From the NCBI GenBank assembly GCA_937967425.1, contig CALBST010000369.1, positions 1 through 5,671 of the forward strand: 5,671 nt of DNA, in the 5' to 3' direction. How positions within the stretch are numbered: the first letter of the stretch is position 1; every line of letters begins with the position of its first letter. Position numbers and translations under genes: made by a program. The notes under the pieces were generated by a model that searched no databases, was not told where the DNA came from, and worked only from the letters and a program-made list of their open reading frames with translations. Below, one piece after another: positions 1 to 5,296 of the stretch. This DNA comes from an uncultured Caulobacteraceae bacterium (GTDB taxonomy: Bacteria; Pseudomonadota; Alphaproteobacteria; Caulobacterales; TH1-2).

Positions 1-2
1 TC

Positions 3-227
3 ATGTCCGATCTTGTGCTCATCGCCAGCTTCGCTTCGCGCCCGGAAGCTACAGTCGCGCAATCGCTCCTGCGCAGCGCGGGCATCGAGACATTGATGCC
101 AGAGTTCAACGCGCTGCTGGCAGACTACGATCCGTCCATGATGGAACACGGCTGGCGTCTGTTGGCGCACAAGGACGATGCGGAGGAGGCGCGGGGGATC
201 CTGCGCGAGGCGCAGACCGAACCTTAA
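3..227 (+). CDS. DUF2007-like small protein (putative signal-transducing protein family)
   Basis: This 74-residue soluble protein has no signal peptide or membrane segment. It has the pattern I associate with the DUF2007 family (named 'putative signal transducing protein' without firm function). An N-terminal strand (LVLIASF) is followed by an alanine-rich helix that picks an element 'EA.VAQSLLRSAGIET'. A variable loop with MPEFNALLADY comes next, then a strand (GWRLLAHKDD) and a final helix (AEEARGILREA). The fold is expected to be ferredoxin-like. The ATG lies only two bases from the window edge, so a start further upstream cannot be excluded and no ribosome binding site can be inspected. 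The gene converges on the minus-strand block and its TAA stop overlaps the opposing stop within the shared TTAA at 224-227. Family assignment is by eye; the function is unknown. Confidence 0.78.
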   Translation: MSDLVLIASFASRPEATVAQSLLRSAGIETLMPEFNALLADYDPSMMEHGWRLLAHKDDAEEARGILREAQTEP

Positions 228-397
228 GTCCGTGGCGGTTCATCTGGCGGGTCTTTGCCGTTCGACGCGTTGGTGGCCACGCCGAGGCCGGCCCCCATCG
301 CGACGCCGATGGCAATTCCGATCCCGATGTTGTTAAGCGCCGCGCCGATGCCAGCGCCTATCGCGATACCGATTGCAGTCCAGAGCGCGAAATTCAT
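224..397 (-). CDS. Small glycine-zipper membrane peptide, last cistron of the fabI block
   Basis: This 57-residue peptide is made almost entirely of two hydrophobic segments, about residues 4-20 and 24-42. Both are built from alternating Gly/Ala/Ile with GxxxG-type spacing (IGIAIGAGIGAA and IGIAIGVAMGAGLG), separated by an LNN turn. A polar proline-rich tail (NGKDPPDEPPRT) follows. Such glycine zippers pack tightly and are common in small bacterial membrane proteins; the two segments look like an internal duplication. The ATG at 397 overlaps the stop of the upstream membrane-protein gene as ATGA. The ribosome binding site is weak, so translation is probably coupled to the upstream gene. The frame stays open upstream to 589, but that extension has shadow-like composition and duplicates DNA used by the neighbouring gene, so the internal Met was chosen. 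I do not recognise a function. A pore-like, scaffold or stress-related role would be guesswork. Confidence 0.7.
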   Translation of the reverse strand: MNFALWTAIGIAIGAGIGAALNNIGIGIAIGVAMGAGLGVATNASNGKDPPDEPPRT

Positions 398-795
398 GCT
401 TTCGAACTTAGTTCGGCTCTCGCCGGTGACGAGGCCCATGCGGCGAGTAGCGCCGGAACAATGACGAGCCACACATCGACGCCCACATTCCCCGTTCGCT
501 CGGCGACGACATCCATGACATGGATGATCGCGTGCCCGCACATAAACGCCGCGCCCGCCACAGCCGCCGGCCAGTAACGTGGCCGCCACGCGCGTGCGAT
601 GAGCGCCAGGCTGGCGACCAGATAAGCCACGCCAATATCCATGACGAAGTGCGGATTGAACGGGCCCGTATGCGCGAGCCCTGGCACGCTGTCATACCAA
701 AGCGGGGGCGCTGCCAGCATGAAGACGCCGTTCGCGGCGCCACCGATGCCGAGTAGCGCGGCGAGAACGCGTTTGAGTGGGGCGAGCTGCATCAT
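394..795 (-). CDS. Uncharacterised four-helix integral membrane protein
   Basis: This 133-residue protein has four predicted transmembrane helices at about residues 8-29, 50-68, 75-97 and 104-121, with a short polar C-terminal tail. Between helices 1 and 2 sits the motif WYDSVPGLAHTGPFNPHF, running into VMDIG, which resembles a conserved block I have seen in uncharacterised bacterial membrane proteins. His49 and Asp53 there, together with His88, His92 and Asp95 (GHAIIHVMD) in or at the end of helix 3, could form a buried polar or metal-binding site; this is inference. The gene starts with tandem ATGs at 795 and 792. The first overlaps the methyltransferase stop as ATGA. An AAAGG lies 4 bases before the first ATG and 7 before the second, so the second may be the preferred start. 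It ends in another ATGA overlap with the glycine-zipper gene. Its substrate or function is not known. Confidence 0.8.
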   Translation of the reverse strand: MMQLAPLKRVLAALLGIGGAANGVFMLAAPPLWYDSVPGLAHTGPFNPHFVMDIGVAYLVASLALIARAWRPRYWPAAVAGAAFMCGHAIIHVMDVVAERTGNVGVDVWLVIVPALLAAWASSPARAELSSKA

Positions 796-1388
796 ACCGC
801 CTTTCGAAACCAGAGCCTGTCCCAGGTGACGCCCGGCGCGTAGGGGGAGTCAAAACGCGCTGCGCTCACGATCTCAAGCCCGGAGCTTTGCGCGAGCTTT
901 GTCGTCTCATCCGGGTCCACATCGAACATGCGCCGCCCTTCCGGTATCGGCCCATGCCGCAAGCTGATCATCAGCGAACCACCCGGACGCACCAAAGGCG
1001 CGACAGTGGCCATGATCGCCGCGCGCTCGCTGGCATCGAAGTGCATCCACACCGCGGACATCCATACAAGATCGAACGCTCGTCCGCGAACCGAGGTGAG
1101 ATCCGGCAGACAGTCGTCGATCCATTCGATGTTCGGTTCAGGATGCAGTGCGATCGCGCCTTCGCGCATCTCCCGCGTCGGCTCGATGGCGGTCACGCGG
1201 TCACCGCGCCGCGCAAACCAAGCCGCGTCACGCCCGGTGCCCGCGCCGATATCGAGCACGTCAAGCGGCGGCGTCGCGATGAAATCGAGCACGGCGAAGT
1301 GCGCGCCCTCGAAGCCCATCCGTTCGTAACGCTCAAGCAAATCCGGGGCTTCGGCGCTATAGCCTTGCGTGCCCGGGATGCACGTCAT
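792..1388 (-). CDS. Class I SAM-dependent methyltransferase
   Basis: This 198-residue protein is a small Rossmann-fold methyltransferase that would transfer a methyl group from S-adenosylmethionine. Motif I is clear at residues 44-52 (VLDIGAGTG). Strand 2 ends in the acidic residue Glu69 (VTAIEPT) expected to bind the ribose hydroxyls. Further motifs are IDDCLPDL around 90-97, the central strand FDLVWMSAVWMHF at 105-117, and a post-motif LVRPGGSLMISL at 132-143. There is no signal peptide or extra substrate-recognition domain, and the size is that of a bare catalytic domain, so the acceptor cannot be deduced. It is much shorter than cyclopropane-fatty-acid synthases and is not one. The ATG at 1388 overlaps the fabI stop (ATGA), with only a weak GGTGA-like ribosome binding site inside fabI, implying translational coupling. 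A link to lipid, quinone or envelope metabolism is suggested only by its neighbours. Confidence 0.9.
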   Translation of the reverse strand: MTCIPGTQGYSAEAPDLLERYERMGFEGAHFAVLDFIATPPLDVLDIGAGTGRDAAWFARRGDRVTAIEPTREMREGAIALHPEPNIEWIDDCLPDLTSVRGRAFDLVWMSAVWMHFDASERAAIMATVAPLVRPGGSLMISLRHGPIPEGRRMFDVDPDETTKLAQSSGLEIVSAARFDSPYAPGVTWDRLWFRKAV

Positions 1389-2206
1389 TCGTTCGGATCA
1401 CCCGTGCTCGGCACGCCGACGATGTGGAAGCCGGCGTCGACGTGGATCACTTCGCCGGTGGTCGAGCGGCCAAGATCGGAGAGCAGCCACAGCGCACAGC
1501 CGGCGATGCCTTCCATGCTGGTATCTTCCTTCATCACCGACCATTCGCGGCCGGTGCTGATGAGGCCGCGTCCACCTTGGATACCGGCGATGGCGAGTGT
1601 GCGCATGGCCCCGGCGCTGATCGCGTTGACGCGTTTGCCCTCGGGGCCAAGGTCACGCGCCATGTAGCGCGTGCACGCCTCAAGCGCCGCCTTCGCAACG
1701 CCCATGACGTTGTAGCTCGGCAGCACCCGTTCGGCGCCGAGATAGGTGAGCGTCAGCATCGAGCCGCCACGGTCCATCAGCTTCGCCGCGCGCTTGCCGG
1801 CAGCGACGAAGGAGAACGCCGAGATGTCCATCGAGCGGAGGAAATTCTCGCGGCTCGTGTTCTCGATGAACGAGCCCTTGAGCTCGTTCTTGTCGGAGAA
1901 GGCGATCGAGTGGACGAGGAAGTCGAGCTTGCCCCACGTCGTTTTCAGACGGTCGAACACGGCATCGAGATGCGCATCATTGGTCGCATCGCATTCGAGC
2001 ACGATTTGAGAGCCGACGCTCTCGGCTAGCGGCCGGATACGCTTCTCCAGCGCCTCGCCCTGGTATGTGAAGGCGATCTCGGCGCCTTGCGCCGCGAGCT
2101 GTTGCGCGATGCCCCAGGCGATCGACTTGTCGTTTGCCACGCCCATGACGAGCCCGCGCTTGCCGCGCATCAGCTCACCCTTCGGAAACACCCACTCGTC
2201 GGCCAT
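1385..2206 (-). CDS. fabI: Enoyl-[acyl-carrier-protein] reductase (NADH), FabI type
   Basis: FabI catalyses the last step of each fatty-acid elongation cycle, reducing trans-2-enoyl-ACP with NAD(P)H in the cytoplasm. The 273-residue protein is an SDR with the FabI-specific nucleotide motif GVANDKSIAWGIA (residues 22-34). The active site includes Tyr155 (LTYLGAER) and the Tyr165-x6-Lys172 catalytic pair (SYNVMGVAK). C-terminal motifs are NAISAG (194-199) and TGEVIHVDAGFHIVG. The alignment to E. coli FabI is offset by about 9 residues. On that alignment, Ala102 replaces Gly93, Ala200 replaces the usual Pro191 of AGP, Gly212 replaces Phe203, and the PLRR segment is replaced by KEDTSMEG, so the substrate-binding loop is divergent. 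The catalytic residues are intact and the enzyme should be active. The ATG at 2206 has an AGGAG at 2216-2220, nine bases upstream. The gene follows fabB by 83 bases without a convincing terminator, and its stop overlaps the methyltransferase start. Confidence 0.96.
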   Translation of the reverse strand: MADEWVFPKGELMRGKRGLVMGVANDKSIAWGIAQQLAAQGAEIAFTYQGEALEKRIRPLAESVGSQIVLECDATNDAHLDAVFDRLKTTWGKLDFLVHSIAFSDKNELKGSFIENTSRENFLRSMDISAFSFVAAGKRAAKLMDRGGSMLTLTYLGAERVLPSYNVMGVAKAALEACTRYMARDLGPEGKRVNAISAGAMRTLAIAGIQGGRGLISTGREWSVMKEDTSMEGIAGCALWLLSDLGRSTTGEVIHVDAGFHIVGVPSTGDPNE

Positions 2207-2289
2207 GGTTCAGAACTCCTGTTTGAAGGGAGCCAATAGCCTCTTTGCAGGCAAACCGGAACCCCGAAGAGGGTGCTGGCGCGCTGAAG

Positions 2290-3504
2290 TCAGGCCGCAA
2301 CGCGTGTGAACGCCAGCGTCGCGTTGGTGCCGCCGAAGCCGAAAGAGTTGCTCAGCACGCAATTCAGTTCGCGGTCCTCGCGCTTGCGAAGGATGGGCAG
2401 GTCTTCGAACGCAGGATCGAGTTCTTCAATGTTGGCGCTTTCGCAGGCGAAGCCGTTGTTCAGCATCAGCAGTGAGTAGATCGCTTCCTGCACGCCGGCG
2501 GCGCCGAGCGAGTGGCCGCTCAGCGATTTGGTGCTGGAGATGAGCGGCGGCTTCGAGCCGAACACAGCCCGCACCGCTTCCATTTCCTTCACGTCGCCAA
2601 CCGGCGTCGAAGTGCCGTGGGTGTTGAGGTAATCGACCGGCCGATCGAGATAGCGCATCGCCATTTGCATGCAGCGCACGGCGCCTTCGCCCGACGGGGC
2701 CACCATGTCGTGGCCATCGCTGGTCGCGCCATAGCCGGCGACTTCGCCGTAAATCTTCGCGCCGCGTTTTTTCGCGCGCTGATATTCTTCCAGCACCAGC
2801 ACGCCGGCGCCGCCGGCGATGACGAAGCCGTCGCGGTTCTTATCGTAAGCGCGCGAGGCTTTGTGCGGCGTTTCGTTGTACTTGGTGCTCATCGCGCCCA
2901 TGGCGTCGAACAGCACCGAGAGCGTCCAATCCAGTTCTTCGCTGCCGCCGGCAAACATGATGTCTTGCTTGCCGTTCTGAATTTGCTCGTAGGCGTCGCC
3001 GATGCAGTGGGCGCTGGTCGCGCAGGCAGAGCTGATCGAATAATTGATGCCCTTGATCTCAAAGGGCGTCGCCAAAGTCGCGCTCGCCGTCGAGCTCATC
3101 GCTTTCGGCACCGCAAATGGCCCAACACGCTTTGCGCCTTTTTCGCGCGCGGTATCAGCGGCGGCGACGATCGCGCGCGCCGAGGGGCCGCCCGAGCCCA
3201 TGATGATGCCGGTGCGCGGGTTGGAGACTTCTTCTGGCGTCAGGCCCGCATCCTGGATCGCCTGCTCCATGGCGATGAAGTTCCAGCCCGAGCCTTCGCC
3301 CATGAACCGCATGTTGCGCTTATCGACGACTTCTTCCGGCTTTACAGACGGTGCGCCGTGAACCTGTGAGCGCATGCCCTTGTCAGCGTATTCGGGCGCG
3401 GCGCTGATGCCGCTCTTGGCTTCACGCAGGCTTGCGAGCACTTCGTTCTGGTTGTTGCCGATGGACGAGACGATGCCCATGCCCGTGACGACGACGCGAC
3501 GCAT
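2290..3504 (-). CDS. fabB: 3-oxoacyl-[acyl-carrier-protein] synthase I
   Basis: This beta-ketoacyl-ACP synthase condenses acyl-ACP with malonyl-ACP. FabB is the isoform needed to elongate cis-unsaturated intermediates made by FabA. The 404-residue protein is full length (E. coli FabB has 406). The thiolase-fold catalytic residues are all visible: nucleophile Cys161 in [11 protein letters not shown], His296 in [11 protein letters not shown], Lys326 in STKSLSGH, His331 in GHSLGAAG, and the C-terminal FGFGGTN loop at 388-394. FabB rather than FabF is supported by the adjacent fabA, the length, and the [18 protein letters not shown] start. The ATG at 3504 has an excellent AAGGGAG ribosome binding site seven bases upstream that overlaps the fabA stop, so fabA and fabB are co-transcribed and likely balanced in expression. 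It is unlikely to be anything else. Confidence 0.97.
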   Translation of the reverse strand: MRRVVVTGMGIVSSIGNNQNEVLASLREAKSGISAAPEYADKGMRSQVHGAPSVKPEEVVDKRNMRFMGEGSGWNFIAMEQAIQDAGLTPEEVSNPRTGIIMGSGGPSARAIVAAADTAREKGAKRVGPFAVPKAMSSTASATLATPFEIKGINYSISSACATSAHCIGDAYEQIQNGKQDIMFAGGSEELDWTLSVLFDAMGAMSTKYNETPHKASRAYDKNRDGFVIAGGAGVLVLEEYQRAKKRGAKIYGEVAGYGATSDGHDMVAPSGEGAVRCMQMAMRYLDRPVDYLNTHGTSTPVGDVKEMEAVRAVFGSKPPLISSTKSLSGHSLGAAGVQEAIYSLLMLNNGFACESANIEELDPAFEDLPILRKREDRELNCVLSNSFGFGGTNATLAFTRVAA

Positions 3505-3511
3505 GCTTTCG

Positions 3512-3518
3512 CTCCCTT
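3512..3518 (-). promoter_or_regulatory. fabB ribosome binding site overlapping the fabA stop codon
   Basis: On the minus strand the fabA TAA stop runs directly into a Shine-Dalgarno sequence, reading TAAGGGAG, followed by a seven-base spacer and the fabB ATG. The 12-base gap and the overlap mean ribosomes finishing fabA are placed at the fabB start, consistent with coupled synthesis of the two unsaturated-fatty-acid enzymes. Confidence 0.85.
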
Positions 3519-4050
3519 ACGACTTCATCTGCGCTTCAAGCTGCTCCGGCGAGAACAGCCCTACCTTGAGATCCTTGGCCGTATAGATGGTGACGCCATC
3601 GGCCTTGGTGACCCCGTCCGCTACGATCATGTGCAGCTTACGTTGGATGACCCGCTTGGGATGAATTTCGTAGGTGACGAGCTTGGTGTGCGGCGTGATC
3701 TGGCCGCGGAACTCGACCTCGCCGACGCCAAGGGCGCGGCCTCGGCCCGGTGAGCCCGCCCAAGCCATGTAGAAGCCGGTCAATTGCCACATCGCGTCGA
3801 GGCCGAGGCAGCCCGGCATGACCGGATCGCCCTTGAAGTGGCACTCAAAGAACCAGCGCTCGGGCGTGATATCGTACTCGGCGATAAAGACACCCTTGCC
3901 GTGGTCGCCGCCCTCGGCCGTCATCTTGGTGATGCGGTCGAACATGAGCATCGGCGGCAGCGGCAGCTGCGCGTTTCCGGGGCCGTGAAGCCGGCCCTCG
4001 CCGGAGGCGATCAGGTCTTCGTAGGAATAAGACGAGGGGCGCTCGGCCAT
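3517..4050 (-). CDS. fabA: 3-hydroxydecanoyl-[acyl-carrier-protein] dehydratase/isomerase
   Basis: FabA dehydrates 3-hydroxydecanoyl-ACP and isomerises trans-2- to cis-3-decenoyl-ACP, the branch point of anaerobic unsaturated fatty acid synthesis. The 177-residue protein is slightly longer than E. coli FabA (172) and is a single hot-dog domain. The catalytic His71 lies in [19 protein letters not shown] and Asp85 fourteen residues later in GLDAMWQL. The family motifs [10 protein letters not shown] (31-40), [13 protein letters not shown] (106-118) and the C-terminal [12 protein letters not shown] (155-166) are all present. The bifunctional FabA rather than FabZ is favoured by length, the [15 protein letters not shown] context and the adjacent fabB. 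The ATG at 4050 is preceded by a rather weak AGAGA-type ribosome binding site. The 80-base leader contains a GC-rich hairpin and a GGGAA/TTCCC dyad that may serve termination or regulation. Confidence 0.97.
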   Translation of the reverse strand: MAERPSSYSYEDLIASGEGRLHGPGNAQLPLPPMLMFDRITKMTAEGGDHGKGVFIAEYDITPERWFFECHFKGDPVMPGCLGLDAMWQLTGFYMAWAGSPGRGRALGVGEVEFRGQITPHTKLVTYEIHPKRVIQRKLHMIVADGVTKADGVTIYTAKDLKVGLFSPEQLEAQMKS

Positions 4051-4070
4051 GCTTTGTCTCTGCCAAATAG

Positions 4071-4082
4071 GGGAAAATTCCC
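4071..4082. promoter_or_regulatory. Short inverted repeat in the fabA leader
   Basis: Five-base arms GGGAA and TTCCC flank an AA centre, 21 to 32 bases upstream of the fabA ATG. It could be an operator half-pair for a regulator of unsaturated fatty acid synthesis, or simply the AU-rich tail region of the neighbouring hairpin. No known regulator motif is recognised, so the call is tentative. Confidence 0.25.
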
Positions 4083-4102
4083 GCCCGGCTTACAGGCCGG
4101 GC
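4083..4102 (-). terminator. Candidate terminator-like hairpin between the lipoprotein gene and fabA
   Basis: A perfect seven-base-pair GC stem (GCCCGGC and GCCGGGC) surrounds a six-base loop and lies 28 bases past the stop of the upstream lipoprotein gene. On the minus strand it is followed by GGGAATTTTCCCC, that is, only four consecutive T residues after five other bases. The stem is strong but the T tract is poor, so this may be a weak or Rho-assisted terminator, or a structure in the fabA leader. No clear sigma-70 promoter could be picked out for fabA in the same 80 bases. Confidence 0.4.
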
Positions 4103-4130
4103 AGGTCAGGGGCAAGGCAAGGACGATGGC

Positions 4131-4658
4131 TCAGCGGCGGCGAACGCTGCGCGGCGGGTCGGGAATCCGGGTCTCTGTCAGGACCCGCCAATCGCCAGCA
4201 GCGTCACGCCGCCAAACCACGACGTAACGGCCTTGCTGCGCTTCCGCGCCGGTGATGACCTGGACGTAGCGGCCGCTGGTCATGCCCATATCGCCGGAGC
4301 CCGAAACTTCGACACGATCGGGCTGCCAATAAATCGGCCCGGCATTGGCCGGCGGCGCGAGGCCTCGCGTGATTTCTTCAGTGCCGGTGAGCATCGCGCC
4401 CGGGCGGATCACCATGCCCTGCGGGTGCATGGCAGGCGCCAGTGCGCCGCCCAGACCTTCTGTCTGCGCGGTAGCCGAGAGCTGACGTTCCAGCTCCAGG
4501 AGCTGCTGCTCCGGCGGCGGCGTGAACACCGCCGGCGCGGTGTTGATGGTCGCCGTTGTGGCCGCGGGCGTTGTTCCGCTCTGCGCGAACGCATTCGGCA
4601 TGGTCTCGCATGCGCCCAGCGCAAAAGCCGAAACTGCTACGAAAATCAAATGACGCAC
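4131..4658 (-). CDS. Putative lipoprotein with an NTF2/SnoaL-like (DUF4440-type) domain
   Basis: This 175-residue exported protein begins with a short signal sequence (MRHLIFVAVSAFALGAC). LGAC fits a lipobox, so Cys17 would be lipidated. An alternative signal peptidase I site AFA|Q lies at residue 25. A Thr/Ala/Pro-rich linker (about 27-50) leads into a compact domain at 51-166. Its ending (WQPDRVEVSGSGDMG, then SGRYVQV, RYVVVWRRDAAGDWRVL) is typical of NTF2-like DUF4440/SnoaL folds, which bind small molecules or have no known activity. The start codon is GTG, chosen because an extremely purine-rich GGAGGGGG element lies eight bases upstream and because it gives an immediate signal peptide. 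The gene follows the SH3 gene by 73 bases and precedes fabA by 80. The cellular role is unknown; an envelope location is the firmest inference. Confidence 0.82.
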   Translation of the reverse strand: MRHLIFVAVSAFALGACETMPNAFAQSGTTPAATTATINTAPAVFTPPPEQQLLELERQLSATAQTEGLGGALAPAMHPQGMVIRPGAMLTGTEEITRGLAPPANAGPIYWQPDRVEVSGSGDMGMTSGRYVQVITGAEAQQGRYVVVWRRDAAGDWRVLTETRIPDPPRSVRRR

Positions 4659-4663
4659 GGATT

Positions 4664-4672
4664 CCCCCTCCC
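4664..4672 (-). promoter_or_regulatory. Strong ribosome binding site supporting a GTG start
   Basis: The minus strand reads GGGAGGGGG here, with GGAGG ending eight bases before a GTG codon at 4658. There is no nearby in-frame ATG, and the GTG opens directly into a signal peptide. This fixes the start of the lipoprotein gene. Confidence 0.7.
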
Positions 4673-4673
4673 G

Positions 4674-4688
4674 CCCACTCGAGTAGGG
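4674..4688. repeat. Palindrome upstream of the lipoprotein gene
   Basis: The perfect eight-base palindrome ACTCGAGT (4677-4684) is extended on both sides by CCC and GGG, with one extra A on the right. It lies immediately upstream of the ribosome binding site. A loopless dyad of this kind could bind a dimeric regulator, but eight-base palindromes also arise by chance. Confidence 0.3.
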
Positions 4689-4731
4689 TTAAAGGGAAAG
4701 GCTTTGGGGAGCCGTGTCTACGCTTTTCGCG

Positions 4732-5217
4732 TCAGGGCCGAATTGCGCTGTCCAGGCCCGTGCATTCGCCGCCCCAGAGCGCGGAATTCTGCACCCAGCC
4801 AATGCGCCCACCGACGGCGACGCGCCGCCAATCGCCGTCACACGCGGTCACCGCGCCGATGACGCCGGGCATGAGATAGGCGACCACTTGTCCACCGGCG
4901 CGTGCGCTCCGGCGCAGCGTCGCTTGCTCGCGCACATAGACCGTGCGGCGCGCTTCGAGGTCTTCGCTCCGCATCCAGACTTCATCGCCGTCGGGATCGC
5001 GCACATGTTTCCAGCCTTCTCGCTCGGCCAACACCATCACCGGCAAGCCAGCACGCTGGTAAAGCCACGCAATCCGTTGGTCGGCGCCGGGGCCCTGACG
5101 GCCTTCCACGTCATCGCCGCGCAAGCTCATGTAGCGCGCCGGCGCCTCCGCTGTCGCGGAGTTCAATGAAAACAAGGCGGCTGCCGCGACAAACGCGGCA
5201 AGAATCCCACGGCGCAT
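4732..5217 (-). CDS. Secreted bacterial SH3-domain protein (SH3_4-like)
   Basis: This 161-residue protein has a classic signal peptide (residues 1-23, MRRGILAAFVAAAALFSLNS, probable cleavage after ATA). Two bacterial SH3-like modules follow. The first, about 29-95, contains EGRQGPGADQRIAWLYQRAG, LPVMVLAEREGWKHVRD and EVWMRSEDLE. The second, about 96-148, contains ATLRRSARAGGQVVAYLMPG, CDGDWRRVAVGGRIGWVQ and NSALWGG. Two cysteines (126 and 152) could form a disulfide in the second module. Such proteins are periplasmic and are often assumed to contact peptidoglycan or to serve as adaptors; no catalytic domain is attached here. The ATG at 5217 was chosen over an upstream in-frame GTG at 5316 because it starts the signal peptide and has AAGAG eight bases upstream. 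The gene is divergent from the hydroxyacid dehydrogenase and is the first of the minus-strand series. Confidence 0.88.
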   Translation of the reverse strand: MRRGILAAFVAAAALFSLNSATAEAPARYMSLRGDDVEGRQGPGADQRIAWLYQRAGLPVMVLAEREGWKHVRDPDGDEVWMRSEDLEARRTVYVREQATLRRSARAGGQVVAYLMPGVIGAVTACDGDWRRVAVGGRIGWVQNSALWGGECTGLDSAIRP

Positions 5218-5233
5218 TGACCCAACTCTTGAA

Positions 5234-5265
5234 CCTTCGCCTCCTGGCCATGCCGGGAGGGAAGG
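5234..5265. repeat. Long inverted repeat in the leader of the SH3 gene
   Basis: The arms are CCTTC-g-CCTCCTGGC (5234-5248) and GCCGGGAGG-GAAGG (5252-5265), separated by only three bases (CAT). Together they make fourteen pairs, with one bulged G at 5239 and one T/G position (G-U wobble in plus-strand RNA, A/C mismatch in minus-strand RNA). It lies 17 to 48 bases upstream of the SH3 start codon, inside the divergent intergenic region. On the minus strand one arm contains a perfect AGGAGG. No T tract follows on either strand, so it is not a standard intrinsic terminator. It may be an operator or a leader RNA structure. Confidence 0.6.
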
Positions 5266-5296
5266 CGGATCATGCCGAGGCGCCGTGAAAGCGGGC

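Larger units (their letters stand above)
224..4050 (-). other. Predicted fabA-fabB-fabI-methyltransferase-membrane-glycine-zipper operon
   Basis: Six minus-strand genes follow one another with gaps of 12 (fabA-fabB) and 83 bases (fabB-fabI), and then overlaps of 4 bases at each of the next three junctions. No good intrinsic terminator is visible inside the block. The fabB-fabI gap holds only a four-base-pair stem (ACCC/GGGT). A single transcript is therefore likely, though an extra promoter before fabI cannot be excluded. The unit ends where it meets the convergent DUF2007-like gene. Confidence 0.7.

Noticed and set aside
398..589. An N-terminal extension of the glycine-zipper peptide to 589.
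   Set aside because: The added residues are Arg/Cys/Gly-rich and lie in an alternative frame of the membrane-protein gene; the internal Met at 397 forms the ATGA overlap seen at the other junctions.
792..1388. The methyltransferase as a cyclopropane-fatty-acid synthase because of its fab neighbours.
   Set aside because: It is about half the length of such enzymes and lacks their N-terminal domain; only a generic class I methyltransferase call is supported.
777..1667. A 296-codon plus-strand open frame spanning the methyltransferase and the end of fabI.
   Set aside because: It runs antisense through two well-supported genes and has low-complexity Arg/His/Pro composition with no domain pattern.
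1424..2029. A 201-codon plus-strand open frame opposite fabI.
   Set aside because: It is antisense to a complete FabI with intact active site, and its residues show no family motif.
2512..3369. A 285-codon open frame on the plus strand opposite fabB.
   Set aside because: It is a high-GC shadow of fabB: composition is Ala/Arg/His-rich without any recognisable motif, while the minus strand carries all catalytic residues of a ketoacyl synthase.
4700..4713. A possible terminator after the SH3 gene: GGCT/AGCC stem followed on the minus strand by TTTCCCTTT.
   Set aside because: Only four base pairs with a six-base loop and an interrupted T tract; too weak to call.
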